NCBI RefSeq assembly: GCF_002240355.1
Contig: NZ_CP016353.1
Coordinates: 4,689,001-4,753,000 of the forward strand
Source: Prauserella marina
Lineage (GTDB): Bacteria > Actinomycetota > Actinomycetes > Mycobacteriales > Pseudonocardiaceae
Direction of reading: 5' to 3'
Length of the DNA: 64,000 bases
The notes under the pieces are model-generated. The model saw nothing but the letters and a program-made list of their open reading frames with translations, made no database searches and was not told the DNA's origin. How positions within the stretch are numbered: position 1 is the first letter of the stretch; the number at the start of each line of letters is the position of its first letter. Made by a program: the position numbers and the translations under genes. This document shows, one piece after another, positions 50,645 through 59,199 of the stretch.

Positions 50645-50768
50645 GGGCCTTCCTCCTCGGGACCGGCACGGTTCGCGACAAGCAGGGCGCACCCAGTGAA
50701 GAACGCTCTTCGGTGGAAAGTCAACGAAAGTAGGAAGGTGCTGGACAAAAGCAGGCGACCGTACCCGG

Positions 50769-51695
50769 TCAGCCGCGCGAGGCGAGACCGTCCAGGTAAC
50801 AGGCAAGCGCGTGGGCGAACACGTCGTCGGCGCCGCCGAGTCCCATGGTCCTTTCCGGTGCGGCGTCCCCGATTCCCGCGAGCTCGGGAAATCGCCCCGA
50901 CGCGACGAGCGAGGCCGCCTCGGTTTCGACGATCCGCCACCACTGCTCGCTGCGCAGCCCGGTTTCCCGCTCCGCTCTCGTCTCACCGAGTACGTCGAGC
51001 GCGTGTCCCCGCACCAGGCTCGGCAACGCGAGCGCCGCCCTCATGCGCTCCTCGTCGCTCAACGACAGTTGAGCGAGCGCGGCGAGAGTCCATTCACTGT
51101 GCATCATCATCTCGGGGGCCAGCGGCGGTCGGCTGACCGGCAACAGCTCGACCAGCCACGGATGCCTCCGGTACAACCGCCATTGCAGCCGGTACACCGT
51201 TTCGAGTCGCCGGCGCCAGCCCTCGGGAGCGGGACTCGGCAACGGGTTCGCGCCGAAGACGGTGCGCAGCATCAGAAACTCCAGCTCGTCCTTTCCGGCG
51301 ATGTGGTGGTACAGCGACATCGGTGCCACTTCGAGCACCCCGGAAAGGCGGCGCATCGACACCGCTTCGAGCCCCTCCCTGTCGGCGACGCCGATACCCG
51401 CGGCGACGATCCCCGCGCGCGTGAGCCCGCGCCGGGCGGGACCCGGCGACCTCGGCGGTGAAGGCTGTGGCACAGCGCGCACGACGGTCCCCGACCCCGT
51501 GCGCGTGACGACAAGGCCCTCGTCGCGCACCATCGCGATGGCCCTGCTCGCGGTCGCCATCGCGACCCCCCACTCCCTCACGAGGCTCCGGGTGGAGGGC
51601 ACGCGCTCGCCGGGAGCGAGCGTGCCGTCGGCGATCCGGCCGCGAAGCCAGGACGCGATCCGCCGCGCGGGCTGGTCACCCGAAGTCACCGTCAT
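50769..51695 (-). CDS. GntR-TetR fusion transcriptional regulator
   Basis: Regulator of 308 residues with two DNA-binding modules. A GntR winged helix covers about 8-75 (IASWLRGRIADGTLAPGERV; TRSLVREWGVAMATASRAIA). A complete TetR unit follows: HTH about 92-140 (VSMRRLSGVLEVAPMSLYHH) and ligand domain to the end (WRLYRRHPWLVELLPVSRPP). Such fusions occur in actinomycetes and presumably bind two half-sites or a composite operator. The start is ATG 51695. The divergent amidohydrolase gene is the likely target. Confidence 0.88.
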   Translation of the reverse strand: MTVTSGDQPARRIASWLRGRIADGTLAPGERVPSTRSLVREWGVAMATASRAIAMVRDEGLVVTRTGSGTVVRAVPQPSPPRSPGPARRGLTRAGIVAAGIGVADREGLEAVSMRRLSGVLEVAPMSLYHHIAGKDELEFLMLRTVFGANPLPSPAPEGWRRRLETVYRLQWRLYRRHPWLVELLPVSRPPLAPEMMMHSEWTLAALAQLSLSDEERMRAALALPSLVRGHALDVLGETRAERETGLRSEQWWRIVETEAASLVASGRFPELAGIGDAAPERTMGLGGADDVFAHALACYLDGLASRG

Positions 51696-51700
51696 GAGTC

Positions 51701-51790
51701 AAGTGTACTAGTGCGCTTAGCGAGCAACGTCACCTGATCCACTGAATTCGAGCGACAATACCTTGCAAAGTCCACCAAGTGCACTACTTG
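51701..51790. promoter_or_regulatory. Divergent control region with repeated AAGTGYACTA
   Basis: AAGTGTACTA (51701-51710) and AAGTGCACTA (51777-51786; within the dyad CAAGT-GCACT-ACTTG) lie at the two ends of the gap between the fusion regulator and the amidohydrolase. The first is five bases from the regulator start codon. They are candidate sites for the GntR-TetR protein. Confidence 0.45.
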
Positions 51791-51828
51791 ACCCCCAGGG
51801 CGACCAGCAAGAACCATACGCTGTATGC

Positions 51829-53244
51829 ATGGCTTCACGGAACCCACTGCGAGCATATGAGCACGCGACGATCATCGATGTCACCGACGTCACCGGCAGG
51901 CCGCTGCGACCGGACCAGACGGTGCTCGTCGACGGCGACACGATCACCGCGATCGGCCCCTCCGCTCAGTTGCCCGTCCCAGCCGAGGCGACGGTGACCG
52001 ACCTGAGCGGCAAGTACGTCATCCCCGGCCTCGCCGACATGCATGTGCACAGCGAATCCGGCACCGACGACGAACGGCATTTCCCCGCCATCTACGTCGC
52101 CAACGGCATCACCACCGTCAGGGAGATGTGGGGCAAACCCCTGCTGCACGAATGGCGCCGCAAGGTCGAGACCGGAGCCTCGCTCGGCCCGAGGTCGGTC
52201 ATCGCGAGCCCGCTCGTCGACGGCTCCCCCGCTCTGTGGGCCGACATCTCGGCCGACAGCCCGGTCATCACCGCGACGACGACGGCGGAAGCCCGGCGCG
52301 CGGTCGGCGAGGCGATCGACTCCGGCGCCGACTTCGTCAAGGTGTATTCCCGGCTGGAGCGCGAGCCCTACTTCGCCGTGCTCGACGAGGCGGCCAAGCG
52401 CGACATCCCGGTCGCGGGGCACCGGTCGGACAACGTGCCGCTCGCCGAACAGATCGAGGCGGGTCAGCGCTCTTTCGAGCACGTGCACGGCCTGTGGCCC
52501 GCGACGGCCGCCGACACCGGCCGGTTCGAAGCCGCGATGGCCAGTATCGCGCCAGGACAAGGGATTCAGTACGCGAGCTGGTTCAAACAGGTCAACGACA
52601 TCGAGTGGGAGGCGACCGAGAACTACAGCGCCGCCGCGGCGAGTTCGCTGTTCGAGCGCATGGTCGCGGCGGACGTCGCGTACTGCCCCACGCTCATCAT
52701 GCACACCGCCGTCGACCTGCCGGACGGCATCGTCTTCGACGATCCCCGGTTGTCGTATCTGCCGCCGGACACCGCACAGATGTGGGAGTTCGTCGGCGAA
52801 CAGGTCTTCCGCGGCGGTGGCAGGGACGCCATCGAGACCGCGCGGCGGATAACGCTGTTCGGCCGCAGACTCGCCGCGGTCGCCGCGCTGGACGAGGCCG
52901 GGGTTCGGCTGCTCGCCGGAACCGACGCCGTCACGCCTGGCCTCTTCCCCGGTTTCAGCCTGCACGACGAGCTCGAACTGCTCGTCAGGGCGGGGCTGAC
53001 TCCATTGCGGGCGCTCAGGGCCGCGACCATCGAACCCGCTCGTTTCCTCGGCCGTGCCGAGAAAACCGGAAGCACGGAGGAGGGCAAGCTCGCCGACTTC
53101 GTCGTACTCGACGCGAACCCGCTCGACGACATCGGGAACACGCGAGAGATCAACGCGGTCGTGCTCGGCGGTCGCTATCTCGGCGCTGAGGAGCGGGACG
53201 CGTTGCTGGCCACGGCGAGCGCGATCGCCGCGGCCCACGGCTGA
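51829..53244 (+). CDS. Amidohydrolase (imidazolonepropionase-like)
   Basis: Metal-dependent hydrolase of 471 residues. The first metal motif HVHSE sits in LADMHVHSE after the beta sandwich strand GKYVIPG. The Lys that may carry the carbamate is in DFVKVYSRLE, later His in PVAGHRSD and SFEHVHGL, and the Asp in LLAGTDAVTPG. This is the imidazolonepropionase/prolidase-like branch, which cleaves cyclic amides or peptidic and mycotoxin substrates. ATG 51829 is used; the frame upstream is not domain-like. It ends at a shared terminator with nrdB. Confidence 0.9.
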   Translation: MASRNPLRAYEHATIIDVTDVTGRPLRPDQTVLVDGDTITAIGPSAQLPVPAEATVTDLSGKYVIPGLADMHVHSESGTDDERHFPAIYVANGITTVREMWGKPLLHEWRRKVETGASLGPRSVIASPLVDGSPALWADISADSPVITATTTAEARRAVGEAIDSGADFVKVYSRLEREPYFAVLDEAAKRDIPVAGHRSDNVPLAEQIEAGQRSFEHVHGLWPATAADTGRFEAAMASIAPGQGIQYASWFKQVNDIEWEATENYSAAAASSLFERMVAADVAYCPTLIMHTAVDLPDGIVFDDPRLSYLPPDTAQMWEFVGEQVFRGGGRDAIETARRITLFGRRLAAVAALDEAGVRLLAGTDAVTPGLFPGFSLHDELELLVRAGLTPLRALRAATIEPARFLGRAEKTGSTEEGKLADFVVLDANPLDDIGNTREINAVVLGGRYLGAEERDALLATASAIAAAHG

Positions 53245-53245
53245 G

Positions 53246-53273
53246 GGTGGGCCCCGCCAAGGCAGGGCCCACC
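53246..53273. terminator. Bidirectional terminator, 13-bp stem
   Basis: GGTGGGCCCCGCC pairs with GGCAGGGCCCACC (one G-U-type pair) around a two-base gap, between the convergent amidohydrolase and nrdB genes. Confidence 0.8.
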
Positions 53274-53281
53274 ACGCGTTG

Positions 53282-54349
53282 TCAGTCCCAGTCGAGCGAA
53301 CCACCGGTCTGGTATTCGGTGACCCTGGTTTCGAAGAAGTTCTTCTCCTTCTTCAAATCCATCGCCTCCGACATCCACGGGAACGGGTTGTCGGTGACGC
53401 CGAAGATGGGCGCGATGCCGATCTGCTGTGCCCGGCGATCGGTGATGAAGTGCAGGTACTGCTCGCACGACGCCGCGGAAAGCCCGAGCATGCCCCTCGG
53501 CATGGTGTCGCGGGCGTAGGCGACCTCAAGTTCGCACGCCTCGGTCAGCATGTCTCTGACCTCCGCCTGGAACTCCGGTGCCCACAGATGCGGGTTCTCG
53601 ATCTTGATCTGGTTGATGCAGTCGATGCCGAAATTCAGGTGGATCGACTCGTCCCGCAGGATGTACTGGTATTGCTCGGCGATCCCGACCATCTTGTTGC
53701 GCCTGCCGAGCGAGAGGATCTGCGCGAAGCCGGTGTAGAACCACATTCCCTCGAACACCACGTAGAAGGCGACGAGGTCACGCAGGAAGTTCTGGTCTGC
53801 TTCCTCGGTGCCCGTCGCGAAGTCCGGGTTGTCGAGGTTGCGGGTGTAGCGAAGAGCCCACGCGTCCTTGTCGGCGATGGAGGGCACCTCGCGGTACATG
53901 TTGAACAGCTCGCCCTCGTCGAGGCCAAGGCTTTCGCAGATGTACTGGAAGGTGTGCGTGTGCACGGCTTCCTCGAATGCCTGGCGCAACAGGTACTGCC
54001 TGCACTCGGGGTTGGTGATCTGCCGGTACACCGCGAGGACGAGGTTGTTGGCCACGAGCGATTCCGCCGTGGCGAAGAAGCCGAGGTTGCGCTTGAGCAT
54101 CAGCCGCTCGTCGGCGGTCAGGCCGTCCGACGACTTCCACAGCGCGATGTCGGCCTGCATCGCGACCTCGGTCGGCATCCAGTGGTTACTGCATCCGGCG
54201 AGGTACTTCTCCCACGCCCAGTGATATTTGAGCGGCAGCAACTGGTTGACGTCGGCGCGGGCGTTGATCATCGCCTTGTCGTCGACGTTGACACGCTCGG
54301 CGCCGTGAACGATGTCGCCGAGGCCAGAGGCGGTTTCCAGATTGGTCAC
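53282..54349 (-). CDS. nrdB: Ribonucleotide reductase small subunit, class Ic-like
   Basis: Radical-generating R2 subunit of 355 residues that works with NrdA to make deoxyribonucleotides. The ferritin-like metal site is complete: Glu96 ([10 protein letters not shown]), Glu127 and His130 ([10 protein letters not shown]), Glu200 (VVFEGMWF), Glu234 and His237 (RDESIHLNF). The radical Tyr, seven residues after Glu127, is Phe134, and the first ligand is Glu instead of Asp. Both changes match the class Ic enzyme of Chlamydia trachomatis (Glu89, Phe127), which uses a Mn/Fe cofactor. GTG 54349 lies behind GGAG. It is second in the operon after nrdA. Confidence 0.93.
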   Translation of the reverse strand: MTNLETASGLGDIVHGAERVNVDDKAMINARADVNQLLPLKYHWAWEKYLAGCSNHWMPTEVAMQADIALWKSSDGLTADERLMLKRNLGFFATAESLVANNLVLAVYRQITNPECRQYLLRQAFEEAVHTHTFQYICESLGLDEGELFNMYREVPSIADKDAWALRYTRNLDNPDFATGTEEADQNFLRDLVAFYVVFEGMWFYTGFAQILSLGRRNKMVGIAEQYQYILRDESIHLNFGIDCINQIKIENPHLWAPEFQAEVRDMLTEACELEVAYARDTMPRGMLGLSAASCEQYLHFITDRRAQQIGIAPIFGVTDNPFPWMSEAMDLKKEKNFFETRVTEYQTGGSLDWD

Positions 54350-54372
54350 GAATACTCCACAGGCAGGGTCGA

Positions 54373-54406
54373 GCCGCGCCGGAGGCGATAGTGCCTCCGG
54401 CGCGGC
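54373..54406 (-). terminator. Strong hairpin between nrdA and nrdB
   Basis: GCCGCGCCGGAGGC and its exact complement form a 14-bp stem with a 6-base loop in the 70-base gap between the two subunit genes, 13 bases after the nrdA stop. It may partly end transcription or protect the nrdA message, and so set the subunit ratio. Confidence 0.75.
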
Positions 54407-54419
54407 CGGACAACGGGAA

Positions 54420-57266
54420 TTACTGGCAGGCTTCGCAGTCGGGATCGTCGATCCGGCAGGCGGCACCATCGGTGGCGACGAAGTCGACGTCCGGCGCGGG
54501 ACGCGAAGCCGGTTCGGGGCTCACCGGTGCGGGACTCGCGGCGGGAACCGCGTTGAGCTTGCCGTCGGTGCCGCGAAGGGTGCTCTTCTCGACGCTGGTC
54601 GCCGCGCGGGCTCGCAGATAGTAGGTGGTCTTGAGCCCCTTGTGCCAGGCGTAGCGGTACAACTCGTCGAGCTTGCGCCCGCTGGGCGCGTCGATGTAGA
54701 GGTTCAGCGATTGCGCCTGGTCGATCCACTTCTGCCGACGAGAGGCGGCGTCGACCAGCCAGCGGCTGTCGATCTCGAAGGCGGTCGCGTACAACCGCTT
54801 GAGATCGTCGGACACCCGGTCGATGCCGGCCAGGCTGCCGTCGAAGTACTTGAGGTCGGAGACCATGACCTCGTCCCACAGGCCCCGCTGCTTGAGGCTG
54901 CGCACCAGGTGCGGGTTGATGACCGTGAAGTCACCCGACATGTTCGACTTGACGTAAAGGTTCTCGAACTGCGGCTCGATCGACTGACCGACACCGCAGA
55001 TGTTGGAGATCGTCGCCGTCGGCGCGATGGCCATCACGTTGGAGTTACGCATCCCGTCGGCGCGTACCTTCTCCCTCAGACTATCCCAGTCCAATGTGGA
55101 CGAGAAGTCGACGTCGAGAGCGTCGCCCTCACGCGCGTCGGCGAGCAGGCGCAGCGAGTCGATGGGCAGGATTCCCTTGCTCCACAGCGATCCGTCGAAC
55201 GTCTCGTACCTGCCGCGTTCGGCGGCCAGCGCGGAGGAAGCCGCGATCGCGTAGTAGCTCAGGTGCTCCATGCTGTTGTCGGCGAACTCCACGGCACCAT
55301 CGGAGGTGACCGGAAGCCCGAGCGTGAACAGCGCGTCCTGATAGCCCATCAGGCCGAGCCCGACCGGACGGTGCCTCAGGTTGGAGTGGCGCGCCTGCGG
55401 GATCGTGTAGAAGTTGATGTCGATCACGTTGTCGAGCATCCGCACGGCTGTGGTCACCGTGCGTTCGAGCTGCTCGGTGTCGAGCCCTTCGGGCGTGACG
55501 TGCTTGGCGAGGTTGACCGAGCCGAGGTTGCACACCGCGACCTCGTCGGCATTGGTGTTGAGCGTGATCTCGGTGCACAGGTTCGACGAGTGCACGACAC
55601 CGGCGTGCTGCTGCGGCGAACGCAGGTTGCACGGGTCCTTGAACGTGATCCACGGGTGGCCGGTCTCGAACAGCATCGTCAGCATGCGCCGCCACAGTCC
55701 CACAGCGCGCACCCGCTTGAACACCCGCAGCTCGCCCCGGTCGGCAGCGGCCTCGTATTCCCGGTAGCGCCGCGCGAACGCCATGCCGTACAGATCGTGC
55801 AGGTCGGGTGTCTCGTCAGGAGAGAACAGCGTCCACTCCGCGTCGGCCTCTACCCTGCGAAGGAACTCGTCCGGCACCCAGTTCGCCGTGTTCATGTCGT
55901 GGGTGCGCCTGCGGTCGTCGCCGGTGTTCTTGCGCAGATCGAGGAATTCCTCGACGTCGATGTGCCAGGTCTCCAGGTAGGCGCAGGCCGCGCCCTTGCG
56001 CTTTCCGCCCTGGTTGACGGCGACCGCGGTGTCGTTGGCGATCTTCAGGAAGGGAACGACACCCTGCGACTTGCCGTTGGTTCCCTTGATGTGCGCGCCG
56101 AGGCCACGCACCGGCGTCCAGTCGTTGCCCAGCCCTCCCGAGTACTTCGCCAGCAGCGCGTTGTTGCGGTAGGACTGGAAAATCGAGTCGAGATCGTCGT
56201 CCACCGTGGTCAGGAAGCAGGACGAGAGCTGCGCGCGGGTCGTGCCCGAGTTGAACAGGGTCGGGGTCGACGCCATGAACCGCTGACTCGACAGCAGCTC
56301 GTAAAACTCGGCCGCCCTCGCCTCACGGTCGTCCTCGCGAAGGGCCAGCCCCATCGCGACGCGCAGGAAGAACGCCTGCGGCAGCTCGAACCTCGTCCCC
56401 CGCTCGTGCAGAAAATACCGGTCGTACAGCGTTTGCAGGCCGAGGAAACCGAAGTCGAGGTCGCGCTCGGGCCGGATGGCCGCCGTCACCGCGTCGAGGT
56501 CGAAGGTCGCCAGTTCGGGATCGGCCAGTTCGAGTTCGATCGCCCTGGCGAGGTAGTCCCGGAAGTACGAGCGGTAGTCCAGTTCGCCGTGCCGTGCCTG
56601 CCTGCGCTCACCGGCGAGGTGGCTCAGCGCCTCGCCGCGCAGCTTGTCCAGCAACAGGCGCGCGGTGACCTGGGAGTAGTTCGGTTCCCGTTCGACGAGC
56701 GTGCGCGCGGCCATGATCAGCGCCGTCGCCAGCTCGGCCTCGCTGATCCCGTCGTAGAGCGTGCGCTTGGTCTCCTCCAGTACCGGCTCGGCGGAAACGT
56801 CGGCCAGTCCGGCGACCGCCTCGGCGACGACGTCCTCGACCCGCGCCCAGTCCACGTGCACCGACGTGTCCCGCTCGACCGGCTTGTGCCGCGCCTTGGC
56901 GCGTTCCTCGCGGTAGAGCACGTAGGCGCGGGCGACCTTGTGCTGCTCGCCTCGCATGAGCGCCAGCTCGACGATGTCCTGGATCTGCTCGATGTGCACC
57001 GCACCGGCACTCGCGTGCCGTCGCAGCGACGTCTCCACCTGCGTGGTCAGCTCACCGACGAGGTGGTGGATGCGCGACGAAGCCGCCGCGCCGTCGCCCT
57101 CGACGGCGAGAAACGCCTTGCTCAGCGCGACGGAAATCTTGCTGGCGTCGAAGGGCGACACGCTGCCGTCCCGCCGGAGCACCCGCAACGTGCCACTGTC
57201 GCCGTCGTCGCCCGCTCGGTCATCGGGCACGGTCACACTGGAGGTACTGGAAGTCCTCGATGTCAC
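54420..57266 (-). CDS. nrdA: Ribonucleoside-diphosphate reductase large subunit
   Basis: Catalytic R1 subunit of 948 residues. The N-terminal ATP cone (first ~115 residues; [20 protein letters not shown]) gives allosteric activity control. The barrel shows [25 protein letters not shown] and the loop [20 protein letters not shown]. The redox-active C-terminal cysteines are in DPDCEACQ. It reduces NDPs to dNDPs using the NrdB radical. GTG 57266 with AGGAGAG in front is preferred to ATG 57290. A cobalamin riboswitch and NrdR box precede it, so B12 sufficiency should switch the operon off. Confidence 0.95.
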   Translation of the reverse strand: MTSRTSSTSSVTVPDDRAGDDGDSGTLRVLRRDGSVSPFDASKISVALSKAFLAVEGDGAAASSRIHHLVGELTTQVETSLRRHASAGAVHIEQIQDIVELALMRGEQHKVARAYVLYREERAKARHKPVERDTSVHVDWARVEDVVAEAVAGLADVSAEPVLEETKRTLYDGISEAELATALIMAARTLVEREPNYSQVTARLLLDKLRGEALSHLAGERRQARHGELDYRSYFRDYLARAIELELADPELATFDLDAVTAAIRPERDLDFGFLGLQTLYDRYFLHERGTRFELPQAFFLRVAMGLALREDDREARAAEFYELLSSQRFMASTPTLFNSGTTRAQLSSCFLTTVDDDLDSIFQSYRNNALLAKYSGGLGNDWTPVRGLGAHIKGTNGKSQGVVPFLKIANDTAVAVNQGGKRKGAACAYLETWHIDVEEFLDLRKNTGDDRRRTHDMNTANWVPDEFLRRVEADAEWTLFSPDETPDLHDLYGMAFARRYREYEAAADRGELRVFKRVRAVGLWRRMLTMLFETGHPWITFKDPCNLRSPQQHAGVVHSSNLCTEITLNTNADEVAVCNLGSVNLAKHVTPEGLDTEQLERTVTTAVRMLDNVIDINFYTIPQARHSNLRHRPVGLGLMGYQDALFTLGLPVTSDGAVEFADNSMEHLSYYAIAASSALAAERGRYETFDGSLWSKGILPIDSLRLLADAREGDALDVDFSSTLDWDSLREKVRADGMRNSNVMAIAPTATISNICGVGQSIEPQFENLYVKSNMSGDFTVINPHLVRSLKQRGLWDEVMVSDLKYFDGSLAGIDRVSDDLKRLYATAFEIDSRWLVDAASRRQKWIDQAQSLNLYIDAPSGRKLDELYRYAWHKGLKTTYYLRARAATSVEKSTLRGTDGKLNAVPAASPAPVSPEPASRPAPDVDFVATDGAACRIDDPDCEACQ

Positions 57267-57339
57267 AGCTCTCTCCTCGCGAGCTCGCATGGGCCCAGCG
57301 CGCTCGTGGCGCCGGGTCTCCGCGCGCCGGAGGGCGCAC

Positions 57340-57545
57340 GGGCCGTGGCAGGTCTTCGGACTCGCGGGCACCCCGGCGGCCGCTGCCGCCGGACCTAATG
57401 GCCGTCCGCTTCCCAGGCTCGCGCGCGCCCAGTGCGTTGGTTGACGGCTTTCGTTCCCACTCACCGCTGCGGGGGCAGTCCCGGACTCCCACCGGGTTCC
57501 CTCTTGCCTCGCTCAGCCGTTGTCGACTGGAGCGAACCACCAGCG
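57340..57545 (-). ncRNA. Cobalamin (B12) riboswitch upstream of nrdA
   Basis: The minus-strand leader contains the conserved core in order: GGAACCCGGTGGGAGTCC and ACTGCCCCCGC (57469-57500), GGTGAGTGGGAACGAAAGCC, a CTGGG...CCTGGGAAG arm and the B12 box GAGTCCGAAGACCTGCC (57347-57363). After it come a GC-rich hairpin and the nrdA ribosome site, so ligand binding could hide the start or end transcription. In Streptomyces a like element shuts off the B12-independent reductase when a B12-dependent class II enzyme can serve. Confidence 0.93.
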
Positions 57546-57551
57546 GCAGTG

Positions 57552-57567
57552 ACACTACATGTTGTGC
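57552..57567. promoter_or_regulatory. NrdR box
   Basis: ACACTACATGTTGTGC fits the NrdR consensus (ACAC-W-A-T-A-T-N-T-W-GTGT) at about 13 of 16 positions. It lies just upstream of the riboswitch, where the nrdA promoter is expected. NrdR represses reductase genes when dATP/ATP is high. A second box about 31 bases away, usual for tandem NrdR sites, is only weakly visible around 57582-57597. Confidence 0.7.
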
Positions 57568-57652
57568 CTGTTGCGGCGAAATCACCCATAACGTGGGCGT
57601 GTCGACGTAATCTTCACCTCATGCTTCACCGCATGGGAAGGACCGGATCCGG

Positions 57653-58021
57653 TCAGCCAGGCGACTCGGGAAGGACCGACCGCACCGCCTCCGGCGAGCG
57701 GGCCACGACGGTGGTCCCGTCGTCCGCGGTGATGATGGGCCGCTGGATGAGGACGGGGTTGGCGGTGAGCGCCGCGATCCACCGGACCCGGTGCGCCTCG
57801 TCGCGCTCCCATGAATCGAGCCCCAGCTCACGGGCGACCGGTTCGCCGAGCCGAGCGACGTCCCACGGCTCAAGGCCGAGCCGGGCCAGCACGGCGCCCA
57901 GCTCTTGTTCGGTCGGCGGCTCTTCGAGGTAGTGGCGAACCGTGTACCCGGCCCCCTGTTCGTCCAGCAGGGACAGCGCGGAACGGCACTTCGAGCAGTC
58001 GGGGTTGATCCAGATTTCCAT
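57653..58021 (-). CDS. ArsC/Spx-family protein
   Basis: Thioredoxin-fold protein of 122 residues. The N-terminal motif is MEIWINPDCSKCRSALSLL, and the downstream Arg lies in PVLIQRPIITADDG, as in arsenate reductases of the ArsC glutaredoxin-dependent type and in Spx/YffB-like proteins. No arsenite pump or ArsR partner is next to it. The second Cys in CSKC suggests a redox variant. ATG 58021 is the first residue of the fold. It stands upstream of nrdA in the same direction, 386 bases away. Confidence 0.87.
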   Translation of the reverse strand: MEIWINPDCSKCRSALSLLDEQGAGYTVRHYLEEPPTEQELGAVLARLGLEPWDVARLGEPVARELGLDSWERDEAHRVRWIAALTANPVLIQRPIITADDGTTVVARSPEAVRSVLPESPG

Positions 58022-58135
58022 CGGTGGCGGCCCTTTCGATCGACCCGCAGGCTACCCGACCGCGGCGAGGGCACGACGGAATGACTCGGACGCCCTTCGA
58101 GAGTCCATTGTGGACTAGAAGCCGGACACGCCGAA

Positions 58136-58164
58136 GACCGGTCACACCTCGCGGGCGACCGGTC
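58136..58164 (-). terminator. Hairpin after the I36-like gene
   Basis: GACCGGT and ACCGGTC, with outer partial pairing, enclose a 15-base loop between the I36-like gene and arsC. A weak terminator is likely. Confidence 0.5.
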
Positions 58165-58182
58165 CGGCACCTCAGTCGCACA

Positions 58183-58563
58183 TCACGGGTAACCGCCGAT
58201 TCCGGCACGGAGCCCGGTGTACTCGATGGCCGTCCCGGAGTTGATCACTATGTTTCCTCCAGTGCAATCGGAATTCGAATGCAGGCGCTGCGTGAATCCG
58301 GTGCGATTGTAAGCGGACATATACCCGAATACCGCGGGCCATTTACAACCACCGGGCGGCGTGGCGGTCAGTTCGTACTTCGCCCCGCTGAACCCCGGAC
58401 CCGTCCACACGCAGATATACCCCGACCTGCACGTCGCCTGCGCTCGTTCCACTGCGTCCGCTGACTGGACACGCGCACCGGTCGCGCTCGCGGGAGCAAC
58501 CGCGAAGAGTCCGCACATCAGGGCGAAAACCGCGACGATCCGTGACAGAACAGCCTTTTTCAT
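58183..58563 (-). CDS. Secreted peptidase-inhibitor I36-like protein
   Basis: Small secreted protein of 126 residues. The signal peptide (MKKAVLSRIVAVFALMCGLFAVAPASA) is followed by a compact beta-gamma-crystallin-like domain with TCRSGYICVWTGPGFSGAKY and paired Cys (GGCKWP...SDCTGGN), typical of the Streptomyces metalloproteinase inhibitor family I36. The target protease is unknown, and many homologues may only be calcium-type crystallin folds. Base composition is lower in GC than its neighbours, especially upstream. ATG 58563 has a GGTGGGGGA site. Confidence 0.82.
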   Translation of the reverse strand: MKKAVLSRIVAVFALMCGLFAVAPASATGARVQSADAVERAQATCRSGYICVWTGPGFSGAKYELTATPPGGCKWPAVFGYMSAYNRTGFTQRLHSNSDCTGGNIVINSGTAIEYTGLRAGIGGYP

Positions 58564-58839
58564 GATCTATTTCCCCCACCTCTCGGCATAATAGGCCGAT
58601 GACATCTTCGGGCAACCGAACCGCAATTCCACACAATCGCGAGAGAATCACCCGAAGATACCACCGGAGAACGCATGCCCCCTCGCGTTTCATTTCCGCG
58701 AGAGCCGTCCGCTCCCAGATCCACAGTGGAGTGTCCGGCACGGCCAGTGCACGGATCCCGTTTTTCCAAGACCCTGACCATCGCTCAGCGCAGACTCGGG
58801 TACGGCAAGCTATTCGTTCGACAGCGTGAAGGACAGACC

Positions 58840-59199
58840 ATGCCCCTCCCCCAGCCCACCCGGATCATCTCCTACCTCTACCCGGAGGACCTCACCGCGG
58901 CCGCGGACTTCTACACCGGCGTCCTCGGCATGGAGATCGTCATGGAGACACCCGTCCTGTGCCTCAGCTCCCCCGCCAACCCTTCGGCGCAGGTCATGCT
59001 GTCACCTCCGGAAGAACCGCGACCAAGCATCGGCGCCGATGCCGGCACCCCCGCGGCCGTCGACGCGGCCCACGCCGAGGCACTGAAGCGCGGACTGCGG
59101 ATCGTCCACCCGCCGACGCACGAATCCTGGGGCGTCTACCGCTTCTTCGTCGAGGCCCCCTGCGGCACGATCGTCAATGTCCTTGCGCATGTCACCTGA
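58840..59199 (+). CDS. VOC-family (glyoxalase/bleomycin resistance) protein
   Basis: Protein of 119 residues with the vicinal oxygen chelate fold: RIISYLYPEDLTAAADFYTG, VLGMEIVMETPVLCLSSP and a C-terminal GVYRFFVEAPCGTIVNVLAH. Members are metal-dependent lyases or dioxygenases or metal-free binding proteins. The metal His at the first strand is not obvious, so binding or resistance is possible. ATG 58840 after GAAGGACAG is chosen. Its last 8 bases overlap the convergent MFS gene. Confidence 0.85.
   Translation: MPLPQPTRIISYLYPEDLTAAADFYTGVLGMEIVMETPVLCLSSPANPSAQVMLSPPEEPRPSIGADAGTPAAVDAAHAEALKRGLRIVHPPTHESWGVYRFFVEAPCGTIVNVLAHVT

Noticed and set aside
54312-57398. Open frame of 1028 codons on the plus strand across nrdA
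   Set aside because: It is antisense to a complete, motif-rich nrdA; long antisense frames are expected at this GC content, and its translation shows no domain.
57582-57597. Second NrdR box
   Set aside because: The spacing to the first box is right, but only about five of 16 positions match, so it is noted only as weak.
57653-58021. Arsenic resistance operon
   Set aside because: The ArsC-like gene has no arsenite pump or ArsR repressor beside it; the ArsR-like head at 12802 is far away and fused to rhodanese.
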